Shown: positions 56,440 through 64,000 of the stretch, in pieces
How the letters are laid out: every line of letters begins with the position of its first letter
Numbering within the stretch: position 1 is the stretch's first letter
Origin: Laccaria trichodermophora
Taxonomy: Eukaryota > Basidiomycota > Agaricomycetes > Agaricales > Hydnangiaceae
Direction of reading: 5' to 3'
Assembly: GCA_018417955.1 (NCBI GenBank)
Contig: JACTVC010000032.1
Span: 1 to 64,000, forward strand
Length of the DNA stretch: 64,000 bases
Made by a program: the position numbers and the translations under genes
Notes under the pieces: generated by a model
What the model saw: the letters and a program-made list of their open reading frames with translations, nothing else
Told to the model about the DNA's origin: nothing
Databases searched by the model: none

Positions 56440-58862
56440 ATGCCTTTCAAGCTGGCCTCGTTTACCGTGGCCGCCGTGGCGGCGGCGACAACCTCAGGCA
56501 CACCTCCACCAGCAGAGGAGGAAGAGTACTACTCATCGTGGTCGCTCTTTCTTGTGTGCATCCTGTTAACCCTGTCATTGTGGACGTCCTACTACCTGCA
56601 AATCAAACGGATACGTGCCGTGCATGAGACTCTCGTGTCGATCTTTGCAGGGATGACTGTAGGCTTGATCGTGAGGTTAGCCCCTGGAACGATGATTCGT
56701 GAGATGCTGGTGAGTGCTTTCGCCTTGCTACGTGGAGTCGACTTTTGGGCAGGGGAAAGTCAGAAGAGGCTTTTAGTAGCGTCTCTGATTTCTGTGGTGT
56801 CTCTGTTGCATTCCGACTATCTGCTAATCCATTGGCTTAGACATTTAAACATACATTGTTTTTCAACCTCCTCCTGCCACCAATCATATTGAATTCGGGA
56901 TACGAACTCAAACAGGTGAGTTTGTGCCGTTCCCTCGAAAATAAAGACTCATCGTTATCGTTTCTTTTCAGGAAAACTTCTTCCGCAACTTTGGTTCCAT
57001 CATCATTTTTGCGTTCTTTGGCACTTTCATCTCAGCGGTCGGCGTGGGGTACGTTACCTACCCCTTCCTAATGTGTCCCAAATCTTTATCACCTGCAGAA
57101 CAGAGTTCTCGTCTATATATACTCGTTTCTCGGATTAGAATCGCTAGATCTTACGCTCCTCGAGTGCTTGACGTTTGGTTCGACTTTATCGGCCACGGAC
57201 CCCGTCACTATCCTTGCCATTTTCAATCAGTACAAGGTCGACCCCAAACTGTACACTGTCATCTTTGGGGAGAGTTTGTTGAACGATGCCGTGAGTATCG
57301 TTATGTACGAGTAAGTACCCCTACAATCTGTCAAGGAAATTTATGATAACGTCTTCCCACCCAGAACTCTGAGTCGTTTTCATGGGACCGAAGTGTATCT
57401 CTCCTCCATATTCCATGGAATTGGCATCTTTTTGCTCTCTTTTAGCGTCTCAATGGCGCTTGGAGTCTCCTTTGGCTTAGGGATGTCACTTCTCCTCAAA
57501 CACTCTTATCTCAACCACTACCCATCCATCGAATCTTGTCTCGTCGCGCTCTGCGCGTACACATGCTACTTCTTCTCCAATGGCCTCTCCATGTCTGGCA
57601 TCGTGTCGCTCCTCTTCTGTGGTATTACCCTCAAGCATTACGCCTACCACACGATGTCGCGGCGGACACAGAGAGCCTCGAAATCTCTTTTTTCCACCCT
57701 TGCTCAGCTCTCGGAGAATTTCATATTCATTTACCTAGGTATGGCGCTTTTCACGAGTGCGCCTGTGTCCGAGCCGGTCACCAGTTATGTGAAACCTCTT
57801 TTCATCACCATCACCACCGTCGCCGTCGTCTTTACGCGGTACGCAGCAGTGTTCCCGCTATCAGAGGGCATCAATCTTTTCCAAAAGCACGCTCGAGGAC
57901 AACGGTCGGAGGAGCTGCCTCACTCTTATCAAATGATGCTGTTCTGGGCTGGGTTAAGGGGTGCGGTTGGCGTTGCTCTCGCAGCTGGGTTCAAAGGCCC
58001 CAACGCACAGATCTTAAGAACAACCGTACTTGTTGTTGTTGTCCTCACTGTTCTTTTCTTCGGCGGTACTACAGCGAGAATGCTTGAGGTTCTAGGTATC
58101 CGCACTGGAGTGGAGGATGATGGTGCTAGCAGCAGCGATGATGAGGACCCGCTACCGCCTATGAGCAGAAATGCGTGGGGCGGGGGAAGAGGAGGTAGAT
58201 GGAGTCGATTTGCAGATGACCAGTCGAGTGCCATACCCCCCAGCCAATATGCCCGTGGAGCTGCAAGAATAGGCACGCATTATACACCTCGGCAGTATAA
58301 TCACCAGTTCATCCATTCGCAACAACGACAGCAATCAATACCGGGACCTACATCGTCGCCAACAACAACCAGAGATAATGCGGTCTTTTCAGCTGCATCA
58401 TCTGATTCGTATGATTCAGATGGAGAAGTACTTCCTATGGCGCCCACTGCACAGGATCCAACTGGCCATCCACCAAGGCAAAGTAGTGATGTGGGTGCGA
58501 TTGGAGAAGACGGGAAGTGGTTCCAGACGTTGGACGAGCGGTACCTGCTGCCTTTGTTCTCGAATGCTACTGCCAGTCGAACGTTCCACGCGAGGAGAGC
58601 GAGGCGGACGGCATCTGGGCCTGGTGGTTCTACTAATGGGGGCAGTACGAATGGGAGTAGCTTTGGTACCCCAGTGGATAGCGAGGACGAGGTGGATTTG
58701 GGGCAAGAGGTTGAACTTGGTGTTGGTATTGGAATAGGTAGGCCGGCGATGAATCGTTCGGTGTCTGCTGTTGTCGCGAACGAGGAGAGTCGGACGGAGA
58801 GAGGCTTGCCTAGTCCTGTTCTGAGAACTTCTCCGAGTTTAGGTGACAATCGACTGTCGTGA
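56440..58862 (+). CDS. NHX1: Endosomal/vacuolar Na+(K+)/H+ exchanger (NHX type)
   Basis: Cation/proton antiporter controlling endosomal or vacuolar pH. The start at 56440 gives [20 protein letters not shown]. The NHE core follows: [39 protein letters not shown] (the FFxxLLPPI amiloride-site motif), [20 protein letters not shown] across a splice, [20 protein letters not shown] and the transport motif [16 protein letters not shown] with its Asn-Asp pair. Later segments include [40 protein letters not shown] and [20 protein letters not shown]. The C-terminal tail (about 200 residues) is low complexity and acidic with [11 protein letters not shown]. Introns lie between MIREML and TFKHT, after YELKQ, after AVGVG, and after VMYE. 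Intact. Confidence 0.93.
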
Positions 58863-59295
58863 TATGGTTCTACTAGTGCTGTTTGTTTGATAAATATTAT
58901 GGAATTGCAATAATCATATACTTTTTCTCTGCTTCTTTTCTACAGAAGATCCAGTACTCAGTGCCGAGTGGACAAAATGGAAACCATCGGATCGAACGAA
59001 TAGAATAGGTGTAATATAATACAGCAGCGAGAAAATCGAGAAGAAAATAGACCGTCCAAGATGATTTTGAGATGACAACCAAATCCATAAGACTATATAC
59101 GAAAAGCCATAAATGTGAACGGAGATGGAGGAGAATACATGAGGGTATAGGAAAAAGCCATGGATGAAGTTACAGCAGGATATGAGGGTGAGCCCCGCCG
59201 GTGGATATGAGGAAGAAAGAGGTGTCAAGGCAGGTTAGGCATGCGACATAATGTTGTCTTTGAGGAGCGAGAACAGTTCCGTTAGGCAGTTAAAA
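58863..59295. other. Convergent intergenic region
   Basis: This AT-rich stretch separates the 3' ends of the exchanger gene (plus) and the G-alpha gene (minus). No gene is seen. Confidence 0.45.
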
Positions 59296-61436
59296 TCACA
59301 TAAGATCGGCACGGCGTAGATGTTCCCTGAGAATCGATTCTTCGACTGTTGGTGGGCACAAAAAATCCTTAAAATGACGTTATGCATGTATTGCAAAGAT
59401 GACTCTTACCTGCTCCCAATGTGACAGCAGTGGACTGTGAATCCTGTGGAAAGAAGGCAAATGAGCATGCATCCAGAGTGAAATACATGGAAAGCAGAAG
59501 GCTACATACAATGACAGAGGTCAGATGAACATAGAAGGGGCGTGGCACAGTAGAGTATTGTCTCGCTATTTCCTTAAAGTGTGTTTGGAAGTCTGGACGG
59601 AACAGAGGATGGATCAGATGATGTGCAAGAAACGAAGTAAGACACACATCGTGTAGCTGTTGGAAGATCGTTTTTGCGGTCTCCAAAACTGGGAACTGAA
59701 TCTCGTATTCGAACCCCTCGTTGTAGTTTTGCCTGTAAGAGGTCGCATTTGTTCAGGACTGCAAAAGCAAGCATTGGTTGAGGTATCAGAGGAAGAAAGA
59801 AACAAGGAGAAATTACATAAAATGATCTGTGTCCGCGCCAAGAGCTTGCATGCGCAAACTGAACGCCATAGTAGATAGGTGTCTTCTAGTCGGTTGACCC
59901 GTCGATCTTCAGCCAGCTTTTCGTCGAAAGGAGAGACTAGATGGCCAATTTCAGATATTCATAGAAATGCTGAAGAAAAATTGGACTTACTTGGCCTGTA
60001 TGCCAAGGGAGCCACAAAGTAAACATCAAGGAGGCAAGAGAGAGTAGACGAGATACGCACGCGAGGAATATAATTGCGTCAACTAGTGAATTGGAATGAG
60101 CGCAATTCTTCTAAGCACTGGCTGGTACTGACCATCGTCAAAATACGGATACCATGCTGCTCGCTGAAACGAGGTTGTTGAGGGGACGATTAGGCCCAAG
60201 TGAGTAAAGAAAACTCACGCTACTTCGCGTACCACCAACATCGTAAAGTCTCCACTCTTGACCCATTGTTCTACCTGAGGAAAGGTGTTAGAAAGGACAC
60301 CCGGTTATCGGTGAGTTGTTCTGACCATGGTCAAAAACGAAACGATACTCTTGTACACCAATGGTTCGAAGGCGGGCCCGAATAACGTCGTCATCAGTAG
60401 GTTGATAGTCCCTGTTTGCAATGCGTTCCGCATCGTTGATGAAACTGCCGCCAATAGAGTTAAACCAGGTTGAAAATAAATGAAAGACCAACTCACAACC
60501 CTGGCGAATCCTCAACTCTCACTTTCCTCCTATTTAACATCTCTCTGACGATAGAGTCGTCCCATAGAGACTTGATCTCGTCCCGACAGGTAGCAATAAT
60601 TTCAACGACGTCTTCTTCCGTTTCTTGTATCTTCCGCGTCAGGCCAGGCTCGTTCTCGTGCCGTTGGGAACGCATGCGAAATTTACCCAACGCAGACTTC
60701 CATCCATTCGAAGAATTGATCGAGAACTCCTGCAACGCGCGTCGGTTGGTAGGGGACACGTCAAAAGGGGCAGCACTGGTGACAGTGGTGCTATTTATCT
60801 CTGCTGTGGCCGTACCCAGCCTTTCTTCAAGGTCTTTTTGGACACTGGTCAAAGGACCAAGTTTCTTGACGAGCAAACGATGTTGCTCGGTGAACTTGAG
60901 ACGTGGGAGGGCCCTGGGTGGTCGGGGCCTGTGTAGGTCATCCTGGGAGTCGTCGGGGTTGTATGGGAGGTCCGACATTTCAGCGTTGAGGTGGTCCAGA
61001 ATGACATTGACATTGCGCACGAGATTGAGGAAGATGACTGCGCGCCACGCAGCGCGTTCTTCCGACCATTCTCGTCTTGCGTATGTCAATTGGAAGTCTA
61101 AGGATGACAGTTAATGGTCATTCAAAAAGTAGGGCACGTTGAGAACCAACTTTTGAGGGTAGCGGTCTTTCCGCTCTCACTTTGGCCTTGAACAGGGGGA
61201 TTAGTCAACGTCGCGCTCAAGGTCTCTAGAGTGGACTCACCGAGGAGCAAAAGTTTGACCGGCCTCTTCTTCTTCCTCTCCGCCTCTCTCTCCTTCCGCA
61301 GCTGTTCGTCAATCTCATCACTAATCCTCTTGGCCTCTGCTTCCGCCGCCTCTCTTATTTGGCGTTCCTCCGCAGTTTCGTCTGGCGGTGGAGCGATAGC
61401 CAAAGTCAATGGGTCTTCTTCGAAAGAGCGACCCAT
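59296..61436 (-). CDS. Heterotrimeric G protein alpha subunit, basidiomycete divergent type
   Basis: Signal-transducing GTPase. The start at 61436 gives MGRSFEEDPLTLAIAPPPDE and a charged helix ending KKKRPVKLLLLG. The P-loop is split by an intron and joins to QSESGKTATLK. A long insertion in the helical domain (WSEERAAWRAVIFLNLVRNV, DDLHRPRPPRALPRLKFTE and more) is typical of basidiomycete-specific G-alphas. Switch I is IRARLRTIGVQEYRFVFDHG, with the catalytic Arg. Switch II reads DVGGTRSSRAAWYPYFDD (across an intron after SS): the usual catalytic Gln of DVGGQ is Thr here (codon 60228-60230). The guanine-specificity motif is VLNKCDLLQAKL. The C-terminal exons give FKEIARQYSTVPRPFYVHLT, TAVTLGA and VEESILREHLRRADLM, with the stop at 59296. 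A classical myristoylation site is not obvious, although Gly2 is present. Confidence 0.88.
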
Positions 61437-63668
61437 GACGGGGGGAGCAGAAGAGCGTGGTTTTGAAAAGTGGGCCCCCAGCGCGGTCAAGGTTGCAAAT
61501 ATTCAGGAAAGGCGATCCTTTCATCATGGAAACCGGTCAATCAACTTCTGAGCATGCTGTTGGGCCAGGGTCGCTTTTTCCCAGAACCGCGATCAGGGTC
61601 CATTTTGAACAGCGGATCGGTCCTCCATCCCCCCTTCCAACCACAGTCTCCACTAAAAGGCTAGCTTTTGTCCTCTCGCCGCCTGCCTCTCGCTCATTTT
61701 CCTGTTCGTTTAGGTCAAATATGTGGTCAGCCGACCAGCCCGCACACTACATATATAGGGTCTCCCTGATCACCAGTCCTGAGTATTTGATTTAATTACA
61801 GGGAAAAACTGATTTTTTATCTTGAAACGAAGAAACACGCTCTCTTCTCGGACTTCCCCATGGTGCTCCCCTTGTATTACGCCTACTTCGATTCTTTCAT
61901 TACCTGAAATGGTCCCATCACCGTACGATCACTCCAGGTCGGAACTCCGAAGCCCCACTTCGTAGCTCAGTCAGCCTGACTCAGGACACTGCTGTGCATC
62001 ATCCTTATGATGCGTTGAGCAGCGCTTCTCGACACCTGATGGCACCAGCGTGCTTTGCGCCACTACCAGAAGCGCCGTTCAAGGTGCGAAGCCATCGATC
62101 CCGGAGCCCGCTACAGGTGCTTACTTCCTACATTCTCGAACACGCGGTGGGTGGAGCAAAGAGAAACTGTCAGCGAAAATTACGACGAAGACGGACAACG
62201 CTTACACAACAGGTATCTATTGGTCACAACAGGTACATAAGCGGTACATAGCGCTCACACAACAGGTGTCTATGTACTTCCGGATGCAACGGCCACTACA
62301 CGAGATCTATGCCAATGTTACGACCTGAAACCCACAATGACGCTTCTTCTGTATTGCTGCCTATCTCCGCTGATCATGATCATGAACCGTTGTTGGTCGC
62401 GATGGTCTCGCCGAAACTTTATCATTACCCCCACGAATACCCCGGGGCTCGTCCTTTTATGCAACGCATAGCTACGAACTTCAAACGCGCAATCGACACG
62501 TCTTCAGATTGGGCGGAAGCAGACTTCAAGTATCGTCTTTTCCGGCCACTTGAGAAAGCTTTGCCTGTAGGAGCCAATAATATTCTATCTCTTCGTCGCC
62601 ACCTCCTTTACCAAAAAAACTCCTGCCCGCCCGGGCTCGTCCTTCTATGCATTGCATAACTACAAACTTCAAACGCGCAATCAACATGTCTTCCCATTGG
62701 GTAGAAGCAGACTACAAGTATCGTTTCTTCTGCCTCACTTGGGAATAGAATTCCAAATCTTTGTTGCCACCTCCTTTACCAAAAAAATCCCGCCCTCCCG
62801 GGCTCGTCCTTCTATGCAATGCATAGCTACAAACTTCAAACGCGCCATCGACGTGTCTTCCGATTGGGCAGAAGCAGACGTCAAGTATCGTTTTTTCCGC
62901 CTCGCTTGGGAATAGAATTTCAAATCTTTGTCGCCACCTCCCTTACTAAAAGAAAACCCCACCCAGCCAGCCTGAGAGTCTCACAAGTAGCAAAAGGCTC
63001 GAGGATGGCTTATCAGGCATGTTCCACTGTCAGTATCTCAAATATTGATGGAATACCAACAGAGAGCGCCAAGAAGTACCGTTCCTTGAATGTTCTATAC
63101 CTGTTAAGTTCGTAGGGTATAACTGCACGAGACCTAGCTGGATTCACAGTGGAATCTAAATTGGATATGTAGTCCCTTAAACTTAGAAGCATATATCTTC
63201 AACGAAGAAGCATTTTTTTGGGGATGTTGACCTCAATTCTGATGTTCCCTACTCCAAATATCAGCAAGGTAATAGTTTACCTGATAATGGTTTACTTAAA
63301 AGTTGGAAAGAAAATTCAAGCCAACTTTTGATGCATTCGCTTTTGAGGGTACGCCAACGCACTGAGCCTGGCCATGGCTTTCTGAATTTGTAGTTCTTCC
63401 GCTTTTCACGCTTTTTGGCTGCTTTTACAAGTTGGAAAAGTAAAACACGAAACAATAATGCGGGTATCTAGGCTGTAATTGATAATATGCAAATGAACTC
63501 TAATGCGCCGAAAAATGCCATATATATGTATGCGAAGGAGGGTGAATCGAAAGCAATGCAATGAATGGTGGAAAGTACCAGTCAATAATGAAGGATGTCG
63601 TTAATGATTAAGAGGGGATAAGTAATGGCAGTGAAAGAGCCACGATGAATGGCATGGAGTCGTTATTA
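61437..63668. other. Intergenic with tandem repeats, no gene recognised
   Basis: This stretch holds the promoter side of the G-alpha gene, short ACACAACAGGTATCTAT-like direct repeats (about 62208-62275) and the larger repeat described separately. No coding sequence could be supported. Confidence 0.4.
62443..62960 (+). repeat. Tandem repeat, three units of about 167-189 bp
   Basis: Units begin near 62443, 62632 and 62799 with GGGCTCGTCCTTCTATGCA and continue CATAGCTACAAACTTCAAAC, GCGCAATCGACACGTCTTC, GAAGCAGAC..CAAGTATCGT and CCACCTCCTTTACCAAAA-like sequence. Each unit has an open stretch reading NFKRAIDTSSDWAEAD or close to it, but the three are not joined in one frame and no start or splice structure supports a gene. 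Confidence 0.75.
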
Positions 63669-64000
63669 CTAGCAGCTGCCAGTTTGAAGGCGGTTCTTGG
63701 GCCATGGCTGCTGGGCTTCCTTCCAGGTTGTTATGTTCGGGTTCGTGTAAGCATTTGAATACCTAGGACATGTTAACACAGACAGACATCCAGCGAGCCG
63801 AAGAGAATACGAACGTCTGAATGTACTGCGCCGTTGGAAAAGCCGCAGGGTCACAGCCAATGTTGACAGCATTCTTGGGCTGGTACACTCTGATGTAGTC
63901 GATGCTCATGACGGCTGGCAAAACCAATTGATCGAAATCGATCGAACCAAAGTTGAGGGAGAAGCCAAGGTTGGCGATGATGTACTGCACCAAGTCGCCA
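63669..64000 (-). CDS. Kre6/Skn1-type beta-glucan synthesis protein (GH16-like), 3' end only
   Basis: Type II membrane protein needed for beta-1,6-glucan assembly in the cell wall. Only the C-terminus is in the window. It reads VQYIIANLGFSLNFGSIDFD, then LVLPAVMSIDYIRVYQPKNA and VNIGCDPAAFPTAQYIQ. An intron of about 50 bp leads to TYSNAYTNPNITTWKEAQ and QPWPKNRLQTGSC, with the stop at 63669. The MSIDYIRVYQP strand and the GCDP..FPT..YI ending are characteristic of fungal Kre6/Skn1 proteins. The rest lies beyond position 64000. Confidence 0.88.

Noticed and set aside
58301..58849. 182-codon frame antisense to the exchanger C-terminus
   Set aside because: It is the shadow of a Ser/Gly/Asp-rich real coding region on the plus strand.

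Overview
The window is nuclear DNA from a mushroom-forming basidiomycete (Agaricomycetes). This is inferred from dense introns of about 45-60 bp with GT..AG ends, a KDZ transposon paired with a TET/JBP dioxygenase, a Ty3/gypsy element of the basidiomycete type, a GPI-anchored GH79 glycosidase, a basidiomycete-type G-alpha protein and a lineage-specific F-box family. No species can be named from the sequence alone.

Layout. Positions 1-8.9 kb hold a composite KDZ mobile element: an accessory gene with acidic WDSD repeats (minus), the CxC2/KDZ transposase (plus), a small three-exon gene of unknown function (plus), and a TET/JBP-like 2-oxoglutarate/Fe(II) dioxygenase (minus). The transposase, the dioxygenase and the accessory gene each carry a frameshift, so this copy is probably decaying. 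Positions 9.7-12.3 kb form an unusual array of tRNA-like units with A- and B-box motifs and complementary ends, interleaved with a repeat rich in GGCCGAGAACGGG. Positions 12.8-20.05 kb are a degenerate gypsy retrotransposon on the minus strand. Many of its damaged codons fit C-to-T change at CpG, and it is split between gag and protease by a 1.7 kb terminal-inverted-repeat (TIR) insertion. Two short non-autonomous hAT-like elements with perfect 8-bp target duplications follow (20.64-21.20 and 21.26-21.75 kb).

From 22.4 kb the window becomes gene-rich: GH79 glycosidase (-), Kex2 protease (+), Rtt106 histone chaperone (+), TRK potassium transporter (-), DUF7729 GPI protein (-), F-box paralogue 1 (-), eEF1B-beta (-), F-box paralogue 2 (+), a third TIR element embedded in minisatellite DNA (48.9-50.6 kb), F-box paralogue 3 (+), a DUF202 membrane protein (-) sharing a divergent promoter with OXA1 (+), an endosomal Na+/H+ exchanger (+), a G-alpha protein (-) with a substituted switch-II glutamine, a ~170-190 bp tandem repeat, and the 3' end of a Kre6/Skn1-type gene (-).

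The first third is therefore a mobile-element island and the rest is ordinary housekeeping, secretory and transport gene space. The genes do not form a pathway cluster. Kex2, the GH79 enzyme, the DUF7729 protein and Kre6/Skn1 all belong to secretory or cell-wall processes, and TRK and the Na+/H+ exchanger to cation homeostasis. Exon structures were read by eye from splice signals and family resemblance, so exact junctions should be treated as models.
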